64,000 nt of DNA from Betaproteobacteria bacterium (GTDB lineage Bacteria; Pseudomonadota; Gammaproteobacteria; Burkholderiales; Rhodocyclaceae), in contig WRMF01000004.1 in the NCBI GenBank assembly GCA_009777245.1, positions 1 through 64,000 on the forward strand, read 5' to 3'. Both the position numbers and the translations under genes were made by a program. Below are positions 21,501-34,025 of this stretch, one piece after another. Each line of letters begins with the position of its first letter. The first letter of the stretch is position 1. Under the pieces are notes generated by a model that saw only the letters and a list, made by a program, of their open reading frames with translations, had not been told where the DNA came from and searched no databases.

Positions 21501-23075
21501 GAAAAAATTTCTGACAGCACAAAATGGCTCCTGCATATCATTAACGACATTCTGGATATATCAAAAATAGAATCAGGCAAGATGGAACTGGATAATACGC
21601 CTTTCGACTTGCGCGATGTCTTTTCCCGCTGCCAGTCCGTCATTCTCCCCATTATAAAGGAAAAAGGCCTTGACTTGAGCATCTATGCGGAGCCGTCAAT
21701 CGGGCGGAGGCTCATGGGAGATCCTGTGAGGCTTTATCAGGTGCTCATGAATCTTCTGTCCAATGCCGTGAAATTCACACAAACAGGAACGATCAAATTT
21801 TCATCGTCAATAAAAAGCGCGGCTAATGGCAGCGCGACAGTATATTTTGAAATAAAAGACACAGGCATCGGAATGACTGCCGAACAGATGGATAAAGTAT
21901 TCGGTCTGTTTATTCAGGCAGACTCCAGCACAACTCGCGATTATGGAGGCACGGGGCTGGGGCTTGCCATAGCAAAAAACATTGTGGAGCTGATGGGCGG
22001 AAAATTGGCGGTTGAAAGCGCGCCAGGCGTCGGTAGCGTTTTCAGCTTTGAAATTACATTTGAGACGATAGAAGCGCCTGAAGACACGCCTGACCGGACG
22101 AAATACGAAATGCTCGAAAGACCGTGCTTCGACGGCCTTGTCCTGATCTGTGACGATAATTCCCTTAATCAGCAGGTTATCTGCGCTCATCTTGCGCGTG
22201 TCGGTTTGAAAACAATGGCGGCGGAGAACGGGAAGCTCGGTGTTGAGATAGTCAAGGAGCGCAAGGAAAAGAATGAAAAACCTTTTGATCTTATTTTCAT
22301 GGATATGTTCATGCCGGTCATGGACGGAATGGAAGCTGCCGCGCAGATAATGGCCATGAATACGGGAACGCCTATAGTAGCTATGACAGCCAATGTAATG
22401 GTAAGCGAGCTTGAAAAATACAAAAGAGCCGGAATGCCCGACTGCCTGGGAAAACCATTCACATCGCAGGAGTTGTGGCGGATGTTGTTAACATACCTCG
22501 CGCCGGTGGGCAGCGATCCGATAAGCGGCGTTGTTGATGAAAATGAGGAACATGAGGAATTGCAAAAGAAGCTGCGAATCAATTTCTTTAATGACAATCA
22601 AACCATACATACTGAAATATTGGCGGCTGTTGCTGCCGGGGATACAAAGCTGGCGCACAGGCTCGCGCACAGTTTGAAAGGGAGCGCAGGGCTGATCGGT
22701 AAAACCGCCTTGAAAAACGCCGCCGCCGAGGTTGAAGCTCTGCTTAAGGAAGGGTTAGCCTCTGTCTGGGAAAATAAAATGAATATTCTTACAACTGAAT
22801 TAATGTCTGTGCTCGATGAATTGAGAGCAATGTTTGCAGAACCGGTAGTACGGGAACAACCCCGGGCATTGAGCGCCGAACAGACATTGACGTTGCTTGC
22901 AAGACTGGAGCCAATGCTCGAAAGTAATAATACTGATTGCATGGATCTGCTTCACGAGCTTCGTGCCGTTCCGGGAGCCGAGGCTCTTCTGAAGCAGATA
23001 GACAATTTCGATTTTAAATCCGCTGCCAGGACGCTTATTGAACTGAAGAAGGAATGGGAGAACATCCATGAATGA
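18525..23075 (+). CDS. Hybrid kinase HK3: two SBP domains, three PAS, divergent HisKA, HATPase, REC, HPt
   Basis: The largest member, 1516 aa. The first 560 residues (anchor, SBP1, SBP2, transmembrane helix) are clearly homologous to HK2 and HK5. Three PAS domains follow (about 570-690, 695-815, 823-945). The kinase core is a different lineage: H963 sits in [16 protein letters not shown], not [16 protein letters not shown], and the HATPase and REC (D1260 in LIFMDMFMP) are only distantly similar to the others. HPt has H1382 (AHSLKGSAGLIG). The gene therefore looks like a fusion of the local SBP sensor to another PAS-kinase. It overlaps the next start by 8 nt, so HK3 and HK4 are translationally coupled. 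Confidence 0.9.
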   Translation: MWMINKRVYAYMLCVALTFLIVGMSFGRGAIEQGDASPYASYRDIPGVTDEEIRAVEALKEQGRPFVYGMLYTSEAFSENGEIRGFAALLCDWLSELFGIPFAPAIHDWDVLLAGLQDHSIDFTGELSATDERRKIYFMTGAIANRSIKHVRIEGSAPLRDIAARRPLRYAFLDGSITDDRVAAHVDYPFEKLYVDNYDSAYRALKSGEADAFFIGSNVETAFDAYDDAVAEYFFPMIRAPVSMTTQNHTLEPVISVVQKALQNGGAQHLSELYKLGWQEYQRHKLYVKLNEEERAYLRSSPAVLYLAEHYAYPASFYNAYEKEWQGIFFDMLKELKALTGLSFELANDMNTSWVEMLGMLESGEAAMIADLIPSKELEDRLLWSETMLLTDYYALLSKSETSNVSIDEVMNAKVGLPIDTAYAKMFRSWFPDHANTVDYDLTVIFAALERGEVDMVMSSHRYLLALMNYNEFSGYKANLTFNYPLDYTIGFNRDEVILRSIVDKALRLIDVKGISDQWTHKTYDYKARLAREQRPWLVGSVVVLTLIIALLIFIYLKDRKASKTIAGQAATLTAIYDSIPAIVFTQDLDNRYTSLNSKFLEEARVGKEQLLGKSFKDVELHDQSVVDEFFQTDKKVISENTAIRTEGWYNYVDGSRRAKEIIRTPLIQNNKVVGLLGIAMDITERKSAEEALREAHERETVMLDTIPLCSLLINRNYECIDCNNEAARIFELNNKQEFIEHFNRLSPEYQPDGRHSLETAATIIDRAFEGERFVGEWTHQLLDGTPIPAITTFERVKYGDDYIVFSYMRDMREYKRMTAKIETIMSNLPGMVFQQLYDPPIFTYTFVSEGCKELTGYAPGELMNGGSINLAGMIHPDDAEYVKQLSEATIPCGLPFEATFRIITKDGETKWIWERSRVIGKNQDGSPHLIEGYQTDVTERQQLEEAETANRAKSEFLATMSHEIRTPMNSIMGFAELASDSDSVPQMKDFLEKISDSTKWLLHIINDILDISKIESGKMELDNTPFDLRDVFSRCQSVILPIIKEKGLDLSIYAEPSIGRRLMGDPVRLYQVLMNLLSNAVKFTQTGTIKFSSSIKSAANGSATVYFEIKDTGIGMTAEQMDKVFGLFIQADSSTTRDYGGTGLGLAIAKNIVELMGGKLAVESAPGVGSVFSFEITFETIEAPEDTPDRTKYEMLERPCFDGLVLICDDNSLNQQVICAHLARVGLKTMAAENGKLGVEIVKERKEKNEKPFDLIFMDMFMPVMDGMEAAAQIMAMNTGTPIVAMTANVMVSELEKYKRAGMPDCLGKPFTSQELWRMLLTYLAPVGSDPISGVVDENEEHEELQKKLRINFFNDNQTIHTEILAAVAAGDTKLAHRLAHSLKGSAGLIGKTALKNAAAEVEALLKEGLASVWENKMNILTTELMSVLDELRAMFAEPVVREQPRALSAEQTLTLLARLEPMLESNNTDCMDLLHELRAVPGAEALLKQIDNFDFKSAARTLIELKKEWENIHE

Positions 23076-26000
23076 AGCCAGGAAATACAGCATACTCGTT
23101 GTTGATGACGAAAAATCAAATATTTTGGCGCTCATGAATATTCTGAGGCCGGAGTATACTGTTTATGCGTCCACAAGCGGGCAGAGCGTCATTGAAACGG
23201 CTGAAAAACATCTGCCCGACATCATCTTGCTTGACATAATCATGCCAGATATGGATGGATATGAAGTGATTGGAGCGCTGAAAAGTTCCGAAAAAACACG
23301 GAACATCCCCGTAATTTTTGTCACAGGTCTTAGCGGCGCCGCCGACGAGGAAAAGGGATTGGCGTTGGGTGTCGCGGATTACATAATCAAGCCGTTTTCC
23401 CCTGCGATAGTCAAGCTCAGGGTGCGAAACCAAATAAAATTGCTGGAGCAATTGCGAGCCGCTGAATATGACTTGGTGAAATACAAGCTGTCAAACGATG
23501 CGCTCAACATTTCAATGTGGGACATGGATATTGTGAGCGGGGATCCGGTAAACCGGAGCAATAAAATCACCTACTCGCAAGAATTCAGAAGCATGTTCGG
23601 TTTTTCTGATGAAACCGATTTTCCGAATGTGCTTGGCAGTTGGACCGACCGGCTGCATCCTGAGGACAAGGAAAAAACAATCAATGCCTTCGCGGCGCAT
23701 ATGAACGACTATACAGGACAGACCCCCTACAATGTCGAATACCGCATCCTGATGAAAAACGGCACGGAATACCGGCATTTTCACGCATTGGGAACCACGC
23801 AGAGAGACAGCACGGGCGTGCCGCTCAGAGTGTCAGGCGCCGTAAGGGATATAACTGAAAATAAAGAGATGGAGGAAACGATCAAACACCGTGAAAAATT
23901 GCTGAATGCGCTGAACGAAATGGACATTGTTCTCCTTTCGCAAAAAGACAAAACCTTTGATGATGTCATGAGCGATAGCTTAAAGCCAATCGCCTACGCG
24001 ACGGATTTGGATCGTATCAGCATTTTTCGCCTTGTGGACGCAAACGGGAATAAGCGCTTCGGACAGGTGTACCGTTGGGAGAAAGCCGCAGGCAGGATGG
24101 TCGCCCTCGACGATGAGCTGCGAATCTTGCCTGACATTCCGGTGGTGAGGAACTGGATCGCAGCCCTGTCGCAAGGCGGTCATATAAATATCCATGCCAG
24201 CGTCATGTCAGATGAGGAGACAGCCTTTTTGAATCCCTATGGCGTAAAGTCAATTTTGATGACACCTGTGTCCATCAATGGCGAGTTATGGGGCGGAGTC
24301 GCCTTTCAGGATTTGACCAGGGAACGGCTTTTTGATGAAAACAGCATCTCTTTTCTGAATGCGGTCGCGCGTTTGTGCGCCAACGCCATTATAAAAGCGG
24401 ACATGACGCAGGATACCAAAAAAGCATTGCAAGAATCAAACACAACTCTCGACATAATGACAAATGTTTTAAACAAATCGGACATGATGATTTATGTCAC
24501 AGACAAAGATACCGATGAAATATTATTTCTGAACGACGCCATGAAGCGGCATTTCGAAATCAGGACTGACGTGATCGGAAGCCCTTGTTATAAGGTTTTT
24601 CAGGAAGGCATGAGCGAGAGATGCGACTTTTGTCCATGCCACCGGCTTGAAAAGGAACCGGGCGAGATTGTTGTATGGGAAGAGCATAATACCGTGACAA
24701 GCCGTTACTACCGCAACACCGATCAATACATTGACTGGCCGGGCGGCAAAACAGTCCACATTCAGCATAGCATTGACATAACAGGTATCAAGCAAACGCA
24801 GGTTGCGCTTGAACATCGCGGCATAATGCTAATCGCAATAAATCGCATGGCCGCCATTTTGTTGAATGCGGATATAGACTCTTTTGAATCCGCCTTGTTG
24901 CAAAGCATGAAAATCATGACCGAAGCTATAAAGACAGATCGCATGTATGTCTGGAAAAACCACAGCACTGACGGACGGCTTTGCAGTACCCAGATTTACG
25001 AATGGTCTGAAAACGCGAGACCTCTACAGGGCAGCGAGTTTACGGTTAATATCCCTTATGAGGAAGCCACGCCCGGATGGGAAGAAATCCTGTCGAGCGG
25101 AAACTGCATAAATGGATTGGTACGCGAAATGCCACCGAAAATACAAGCCCATTTGTCTTCCCAGGACATTTTGTCCATACTGGTGATACCAGTATTCATA
25201 AAAGGCCAGTTTTGGGGTTTGGTCGGCTTCGATGATTGCCACCGCGAGCGGGTCTTTACGGACGAAGAGGTATCAATAATGCGCTCAGGGGGGCTTTTGT
25301 TTGCGGACGCCTTGTTCCGCAATGAAATGGCTGTAAATATCCGCGATACCTCCATTCAGTTAAAGGCCGCTGCGGAAAAAGCGCTTGAGGATGAGGAACG
25401 GATGCAGCTTATGCTTGATGCCATGCCATTCGCGTGCGGATTGATTAACCGCGATCACCAATTTACCTATTACAATCAAGCGGCGATTACCATGTTTGGT
25501 TTGCCGGGCAGAGATAACTATGCCAAAGGATATTTGGAAGTCCTGCCGGAATTTCAACCATCCGGACGGCGGTCTAGCGAGCTTTCTTACGAACACTTTG
25601 AACAAGCCTTTAAAGAGGGCTACCAACGTTACGAATGGCTGTATCGCAAGCCTGATGGCGAACTGGTGCCATGCGAGGAATCCTTGATCCGCGTAAGGCA
25701 CAGAGGCGAGCTTATCCTTGCGGCATACGCCAGGGATTTGCGCGAACAAAAGGCCATCATCGAGGAGATTAGAAAGGCGGAAGCGGCCAAGGCCGCAAGC
25801 AACGCCAAATCTATCTTCCTTGCCAACATGAGCCATGAGATCCGTACTCCCTTGAACGGCGTTATCGGGTTTGCGGAATTAGCACTGGATGAGGAAGACA
25901 CTCCTGCCATTACGAAAGAATACCTGGAAAAGATCAAGAGCAGCGCGATAGGACTTCTGGATATCGTAAGCGATATTCTGGATATATCGAAGATTGAATC

Positions 26001-27387
26001 CAGCAAGATGGAGTTGGACAAGGCCACCTTTGATCTGCATGCTATTTTGCATACATGCCGAACCATAGTCGAATTGAAGGCAGAGGAAAAAGGCATAGCC
26101 CTTCACTTTTATGCCGAGCCGTTGGTCGGCAAAAAACTGGTGGGCGATCCGGTCAAACTTCGGCAAGTGTTGTTGAATCTTTTATCCAATGCGATCAAGT
26201 TTACCAACTACGGAGTGGTCAAGCTGAAGGTTGTCGCAGAGAAAGAAACTGCCGAGAATGTAACAATCTCGTTTGAGGTCAAGGACAGCGGGATCGGCAT
26301 GAATAGCGAACAATTAAAGTATATATTTGAGCCTTTTGTTCGGGCGGATGCCGGCACGACGCGCAAATACGGAGGAACCGGCCTTGGTCTTGCCATAGCG
26401 AAGGGTTTTGTCGAGCTGATGGGAGGCAATCTCTGTGCTGAAAGTGCGCCGGGTCTGGGCAGCAGATTTTATTTCACCCTGCCCTTTGATACGATTGCGG
26501 TAGCGGATGATTCCATGCAAAAAGATACGCCGATTGTCTCCACCAAGCCAGTTTTTTCGGGAGACGTATTGGTGTGCGAGGACAACCGTATAAATCAGGA
26601 TGTAATCATAAATCATCTGACAAGGATTGGTCTTAATCCGACCGTAGCCGAGAACGGCAAGCAAGGGGTTGAATATGCCAAGAGCCGCATGGAACAAGGC
26701 AATCCCTACGACTTGATCCTGATGGACATCTACATGCCGGTGATGGACGGTCTTGAGGCCACGCAACATTTGTTCAAGATGGGCAACAAGACGCCGATTA
26801 TTGCGCTTACGGCGAATGTCCTTGCTACCGACAGGGAGACATATTTGCAACAGGGCATGGCGGATTTTCTTGGCAAACCCTTTACCAGCCAAGAGTTGTG
26901 GACATGTCTGTCGAGGCATTTGATGCCTGTTGCGGAAATCAAGGAAACCGGGCAGGAGAGTAAAGAGGAAAGCGCGCCTGATGAGAGTTCGCTCGGTGGA
27001 GAAAGTCAGCTTGCAGGCGCGGTGCTTAACGAAGCTCTTGGCCTGCAAATGACATCGGATGACATAGGGTTGTATAGGCGCATCGTAGGCAACTTTGTCG
27101 AGGACTATGCCGGCATAGTAAACACCTTGAACGAGCTGGTCGATTCAGGCGATCTTGACCTGGTTCGCCGAACGGCGCATACATTAAAGAGCACATCCCG
27201 GACTATCGGCGCGGAAAAGCTGGCAAATGCGGCGTATGCTATCGAGGCGTCGCTTGCAAAGGGCGATGAAAGCCGTTTGGGCGAACAAATCCTGGCGCTT
27301 GATGGCGCGTTGCAGGAGTTGTTTGCGGCGCTGGCGACCGTTACGGACAAAGCAGGCCAGAAGCCACCCCAACATACAGGAGCATGA
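23068..27387 (+). CDS. Hybrid kinase HK4: soluble REC-PAS-GAF-PAS-GAF-PAS-HisKA-HATPase-REC-HPt
   Basis: A 1439-aa cytoplasmic kinase without membrane segments. Order: REC with D56 (IILLDIIMP); PAS (about 137-270); GAF (about 275-450); a PAS variant (about 455-590) with a Cys/His cluster C519-C522-C524-H525 (CDFCPCH); GAF (about 590-765); PAS (about 770-905); HisKA H923; HATPase; second REC D1220; HPt H1371. It lacks the helical tail after HPt seen in HK1-HK3. With REC at the front and HPt at the end it can both receive and pass on phosphate, so it may integrate the array. The kinase core is of the HK1/2/5 type. The stop is 1 nt before the HK5 start. Confidence 0.9.
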   Translation: MNEARKYSILVVDDEKSNILALMNILRPEYTVYASTSGQSVIETAEKHLPDIILLDIIMPDMDGYEVIGALKSSEKTRNIPVIFVTGLSGAADEEKGLALGVADYIIKPFSPAIVKLRVRNQIKLLEQLRAAEYDLVKYKLSNDALNISMWDMDIVSGDPVNRSNKITYSQEFRSMFGFSDETDFPNVLGSWTDRLHPEDKEKTINAFAAHMNDYTGQTPYNVEYRILMKNGTEYRHFHALGTTQRDSTGVPLRVSGAVRDITENKEMEETIKHREKLLNALNEMDIVLLSQKDKTFDDVMSDSLKPIAYATDLDRISIFRLVDANGNKRFGQVYRWEKAAGRMVALDDELRILPDIPVVRNWIAALSQGGHINIHASVMSDEETAFLNPYGVKSILMTPVSINGELWGGVAFQDLTRERLFDENSISFLNAVARLCANAIIKADMTQDTKKALQESNTTLDIMTNVLNKSDMMIYVTDKDTDEILFLNDAMKRHFEIRTDVIGSPCYKVFQEGMSERCDFCPCHRLEKEPGEIVVWEEHNTVTSRYYRNTDQYIDWPGGKTVHIQHSIDITGIKQTQVALEHRGIMLIAINRMAAILLNADIDSFESALLQSMKIMTEAIKTDRMYVWKNHSTDGRLCSTQIYEWSENARPLQGSEFTVNIPYEEATPGWEEILSSGNCINGLVREMPPKIQAHLSSQDILSILVIPVFIKGQFWGLVGFDDCHRERVFTDEEVSIMRSGGLLFADALFRNEMAVNIRDTSIQLKAAAEKALEDEERMQLMLDAMPFACGLINRDHQFTYYNQAAITMFGLPGRDNYAKGYLEVLPEFQPSGRRSSELSYEHFEQAFKEGYQRYEWLYRKPDGELVPCEESLIRVRHRGELILAAYARDLREQKAIIEEIRKAEAAKAASNAKSIFLANMSHEIRTPLNGVIGFAELALDEEDTPAITKEYLEKIKSSAIGLLDIVSDILDISKIESSKMELDKATFDLHAILHTCRTIVELKAEEKGIALHFYAEPLVGKKLVGDPVKLRQVLLNLLSNAIKFTNYGVVKLKVVAEKETAENVTISFEVKDSGIGMNSEQLKYIFEPFVRADAGTTRKYGGTGLGLAIAKGFVELMGGNLCAESAPGLGSRFYFTLPFDTIAVADDSMQKDTPIVSTKPVFSGDVLVCEDNRINQDVIINHLTRIGLNPTVAENGKQGVEYAKSRMEQGNPYDLILMDIYMPVMDGLEATQHLFKMGNKTPIIALTANVLATDRETYLQQGMADFLGKPFTSQELWTCLSRHLMPVAEIKETGQESKEESAPDESSLGGESQLAGAVLNEALGLQMTSDDIGLYRRIVGNFVEDYAGIVNTLNELVDSGDLDLVRRTAHTLKSTSRTIGAEKLANAAYAIEASLAKGDESRLGEQILALDGALQELFAALATVTDKAGQKPPQHTGA

Positions 27388-27388
27388 T

Positions 27389-30325
27389 ATGTGGAAAGTT
27401 GACAAGGGAATATACATACTATGCCTTGCCTTCCTGATTGCCTGCTTGTTGGGTTGGACGATTGCGCCAAAGCAAGGTGCCGCATCGCCTTACGTGTCGT
27501 ATCGTGATATTCCCGGAGTGACGGCGGAGGAAATAAGAGCCGTCGAGGCGCTAAAAGAACAGGGCAGACCTTTTGTGTATGGGATTCTTCATAGCTCCGA
27601 GGCTTTTAATGAAAACGGCGAAATACGGGGTTTTGCCGCCCTGTTTTGCGATTGGTTGAGCGGGTTGTTCGGCATCCCGTTTACGCCCGCGATCCATGAC
27701 TGGGACGTGTTGCTTGCGGGGATTCAGGATCACAGCATTGATTTTACAGGCGAACTCTCGACTACCGATGAACGCCGACAGACCTACTTCATGACCAGTG
27801 CCATTGCCAGCCGTACCGTAAAATACATGCGGATTGCAGGCAGCGCGCCGCTCCATGATATTGCCGCACAGCGTCCGCTGCGCTACGCCTTCCTTGACGG
27901 CTCCATAACTTACGAGCGGATTGCCGCGCTTAGCGATTATCAATTCGAACCTCTCCATGTTGATAACTATGAAAATGCGTACAAGCTCCTGAAGAGCAGA
28001 CAGGCGGACGCCTTTTTTGAAGAAGGCACGGCGGAAGCGGCTTTTGACGCTTATGAGGATGTGGATGCCGAGAACTTTTTTCCGATGATAAATTCTCAGA
28101 TTTCCCTGACAACGCAAAATAGCGCGCTGGCGCCGATTATCTCGGTTGTGGAGAAGGCTTTGCAAAACGGCGGCGCGAACCATCTGTCCGGCTTGTACGC
28201 GGCAGGGCAACAAGAGTACCGGAAGCATAAGCTGTTCATAAGGCTGACCGAGGAAGAGCGGGAGTATATACAGAACCGTCCCGTCGTTCCGTTTCTGGCC
28301 GAGCATTACACTTATCCGGTCAGTTTTTATAACATCTACGAAAAACAGTGGCAGGGAATTTTCTTTGACGTGCTGAAGGAAATGGAGACGCTTACCGGAC
28401 TGTCTTTCAGGCAGGCCAACGATCATGACATAACATGGGCGGAACTTCTTAAAAAGCTGGAGTCAGGGGAAGCGACGATGGTCGCGGACATTATCCCGTT
28501 GAGAGAACGCGAGGGGCGTTTTTTGTGGTCGAGGACAGCGTTGCTTCACGATTATTATGCGCTTTTGTCCAAGTCGGATGCTCCCAATATAAATATCGGC
28601 GAGGTTTGGAACGTAAGGGTAGGCTTGCCCAGAGACACCGCGTATGCCGAGATGTTTCGAGCCTGGTTTCCAAACCATGCGAACACTGTGGAGTATGACC
28701 TGGATGTTATTTTTAGCGCGCTGGAACGCGACGAGGTTGACATGGTAATATCGAGCCAGCGTTACCTTCTTGCCTTGACAAACTACCATGAACTTTCAAA
28801 TTACAAGGCGAACCTGACGTTTGATCGCGCCCTGGAATACACAATGGGTTTCAGCAAGGATGAAGCCGTGTTGCGCTCCATTATTGACAAGGCGCTTCGC
28901 CTGGTTGATGTCAAAAGCATATCGGGGCAGTGGATACACAAGACTTATGACTATAAGGCGAAACTGGCGCGGGAGCAGCGCCCGTGGCTGATTGGCGCAT
29001 CCGTCCTGCTTTTGTGCGTGGTCATTCTCCTGCTCGCGCTTTTTCGGAAAAAGCATTACGAAGGAAGACAACTTGAAGAACTGGTTCAGAAGCGCACTGC
29101 CGTAGTGGTAGGTCTTAAGCAGGAACTGGAGGGCGCGGTGGAAACCGCGAAAGCCGCAAGCCATGCCAAATCCATCTTTCTTGCCAACATGAGCCATGAG
29201 ATTCGCACTCCCTTGAACGGCGTTATTGGATTTGCGGAATTGGCGCTGGACGACGAAGAAACTTCTGTCAGGACGAAAGCGTATCTGGATAAAATCAGGG
29301 GCAGCGCGATAGGACTCCTGGATATCGTAAGCGATATTCTGGATATATCGAAGATTGAATCCAGCAAGATGGAATTGGAAAAAGTCCCCTTTGACCTTCG
29401 CGCTATCTTGCATACATGCAAAACCATAGTCGAATTGAGGGCGCAGGAAAAGGGCGTGGCGCTTCATTTTTATTCCGATCCGCTGATAGGCAAAAAGCTG
29501 GTGGGCGATCCGGTCAAACTTCGGCAAGTCTTGCTGAATCTTTTATCCAACGCGATCAAGTTTACCAACTATGGGGTGGTGAAAGTCAGGGTCGTCACGG
29601 AAGAAGAAACAAGCGAGAACGCGACAATTCTGTTCGAGATCAAGGACAGCGGAATAGGCATGAGCAGCGAGCAAATAGAAAACATATTCGAGCCTTTTGT
29701 GCGGGTGGATGGCAGCTCGACGCGCAAATACGGAGGAACCGGCCTTGGTCTTGCCATAACAAAAAGTCTTGTCGAATTGATGGGCGGTAATTTGCTTGTT
29801 GAAAGCGCGCCGGGTCTGGGCAGCAGGTTTTATTTCACTCTAGCCTTTGAGACGATTGCGGTAGCTGATGATTCCATCCAGCAAGACGCGCCGCTGGTTT
29901 CCGCAAAGCCGGTTTTTGCAGGGGATGTGCTGGTCTGCGAGGATAATCTCATAAATCAGGAAGTCATAATCAATCACCTGACAAGGATCGGACTAAATCC
30001 GACCATAGCCGAAAACGGCAGGCAGGGGGTTGAGTATGCCAGGGATCGCATGGAACAAGGCAATCCCTATGATTTGATCCTGATGGATATCTACATGCCG
30101 GAGATGGATGGTCTTGACGCAACAAGGCATTTGATCAAAATGGGCGTAAAGACGCCGATTATCGCGCTTACGGCAAATGTTCTCGCTACCGACAAGGAGA
30201 CATACTTGCAACAGGGCATGGTTGATTTTCTGGGCAAGCCCTTTACCAGTCAGGAATTATGGACATGCCTGTCAAGGCACTTGAAGTCTGTCGCGGAAGG
30301 CCAGGAAACAGGGCAAGGAGAGTGA
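27389..30325 (+). CDS. Hybrid kinase HK5: two SBP domains, HisKA, HATPase, REC; HPt lost
   Basis: A 978-aa BvgS-like kinase with the HK2 layout: anchor helix, SBP1, SBP2, transmembrane helix (about 530-552), HisKA H603, HATPase, REC D900. It stops 78 residues after the phospho-acceptor, before any HPt. Compared with HK4, the DNA reads GGGCAAGGAGAGTGA where HK4 has GGGCAGGAGAGTAAA, an apparent one-base insertion that creates the stop. Similarity runs on for a few dozen bases and then ends at a repeat at about 30,358. The ATG at 27389 is chosen over upstream starts because the signal/anchor begins at MWKVDKGIYIL. It would need an HPt from a sister kinase to complete a phosphorelay. Confidence 0.88.
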   Translation: MWKVDKGIYILCLAFLIACLLGWTIAPKQGAASPYVSYRDIPGVTAEEIRAVEALKEQGRPFVYGILHSSEAFNENGEIRGFAALFCDWLSGLFGIPFTPAIHDWDVLLAGIQDHSIDFTGELSTTDERRQTYFMTSAIASRTVKYMRIAGSAPLHDIAAQRPLRYAFLDGSITYERIAALSDYQFEPLHVDNYENAYKLLKSRQADAFFEEGTAEAAFDAYEDVDAENFFPMINSQISLTTQNSALAPIISVVEKALQNGGANHLSGLYAAGQQEYRKHKLFIRLTEEEREYIQNRPVVPFLAEHYTYPVSFYNIYEKQWQGIFFDVLKEMETLTGLSFRQANDHDITWAELLKKLESGEATMVADIIPLREREGRFLWSRTALLHDYYALLSKSDAPNINIGEVWNVRVGLPRDTAYAEMFRAWFPNHANTVEYDLDVIFSALERDEVDMVISSQRYLLALTNYHELSNYKANLTFDRALEYTMGFSKDEAVLRSIIDKALRLVDVKSISGQWIHKTYDYKAKLAREQRPWLIGASVLLLCVVILLLALFRKKHYEGRQLEELVQKRTAVVVGLKQELEGAVETAKAASHAKSIFLANMSHEIRTPLNGVIGFAELALDDEETSVRTKAYLDKIRGSAIGLLDIVSDILDISKIESSKMELEKVPFDLRAILHTCKTIVELRAQEKGVALHFYSDPLIGKKLVGDPVKLRQVLLNLLSNAIKFTNYGVVKVRVVTEEETSENATILFEIKDSGIGMSSEQIENIFEPFVRVDGSSTRKYGGTGLGLAITKSLVELMGGNLLVESAPGLGSRFYFTLAFETIAVADDSIQQDAPLVSAKPVFAGDVLVCEDNLINQEVIINHLTRIGLNPTIAENGRQGVEYARDRMEQGNPYDLILMDIYMPEMDGLDATRHLIKMGVKTPIIALTANVLATDKETYLQQGMVDFLGKPFTSQELWTCLSRHLKSVAEGQETGQGE

Positions 30326-30357
30326 AGAGGTAGCGAAGGCGCGCCCGCCTGACCAGA

Positions 30358-30440
30358 GAAAAGGTGGCTGACCACGCCGCTGTAGGGTTTAAAAATTTTT
30401 AACCCCTACTCCACAGGCGGGAGAGGGGATGCGGGTATTT
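30358..30440. repeat. Dispersed palindromic repeat truncating the HK5 3' region
   Basis: Contains AAGGTGGCTGACCACGCCGC, then an imperfect 21-nt palindrome (arms GGGTTTAAAAA and TTTTTAACCC, 30385-30405), then GGGAGAGGGG. The same order recurs at about 33,823-33,895. The palindrome alone recurs at 39,199. It lies where homology to the other kinase genes stops. It may also act as the transcript end of the array and of thiC, which converges on it. Confidence 0.7.
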
Positions 30441-30451
30441 AACGGAAATGA

Positions 30452-33684
<3,233 letters not shown>

Positions 33685-33718
33685 TGACCGTGAGATCATT
33701 TTCGGCGTTAAAACCCGT

Positions 33719-33724
33719 ATTATA
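33719..33724 (-). promoter_or_regulatory. -10 element for tolC-thiC
   Basis: On the minus strand TATAAT is perfect, in the context GCGTATAATACG. No good -35 lies 16-18 nt upstream. It fits transcription starting about 7-8 nt downstream, with a short leader before the ATG at 33684. Confidence 0.45.
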
Positions 33725-33943
33725 CGCAACTGCTTGCGTGTTCCCTGGGAGTTTTTATGGGAGCGCCGCCTTCCTTCCGTTTGGGAATTATATTCATTTC
33801 CGCAAATAACGAGGCTACAAGGTGGCTGACCACGCCGCTGCAGGGGTTAAAAATTTTTAACCCCTACGCCGCGAGTAAGAGAGGGGACAAGGCGAAGCGG
33901 GTGTTTCTCCCCTCTCCCACTCGCGGCGTAGCTACAAGCTAAC
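33725..33943. repeat. Composite repeat block between tolC and pgpA
   Basis: No gene. It holds, in order, a half copy of the dispersed TTCCGCAAATAAC repeat (about 33,799-33,812); the GGTGGCTGACCACGCCGC segment shared with 30,361; a perfect 22-nt palindrome GGGGTTAAAAA/TTTTTAACCCC (33843-33864); and a self-complementary pair, ACGCCGCGAGTAAGAGAGGGG against CCCCTCTCCCACTCGCGGCG, that can form a long hairpin. Confidence 0.7.
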
Positions 33944-33985
33944 CTGTGTCGAGAAATCCCCCGCCTTTAGGCCGGGGTGACTCAA
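33944..33985. repeat. 42-bp hairpin repeat upstream of pgpA (also present inside sucA)
   Basis: It begins CTGTGTCGAG and ends GACTCAA around a hairpin with a TTTA loop (arms CCCCCGCC and GGCCGGGG, one mismatch). 37 of 42 positions match the inverted copy at 35508-35549 within sucA. A subterminal hairpin followed by TCAA resembles the right end of IS200/IS605-family elements (inference). Confidence 0.75.
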
Positions 33986-34025
33986 CATGTTTCCCGAACG
34001 CGCCGTCTCTCATAAAATGGCGACT

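Noticed and set aside
27227-27388. Upstream extension of the fifth kinase
   Set aside because: This Arg-rich stretch is the HK4 HPt region read in another frame. The signal/anchor begins at 27389.
33987-34025. Earlier pgpA starts at 33987 and 34017
   Set aside because: The first begins 1 nt after the hairpin repeat, and neither has a ribosome site. Family proteins begin near MNSKPPSFRFLL.
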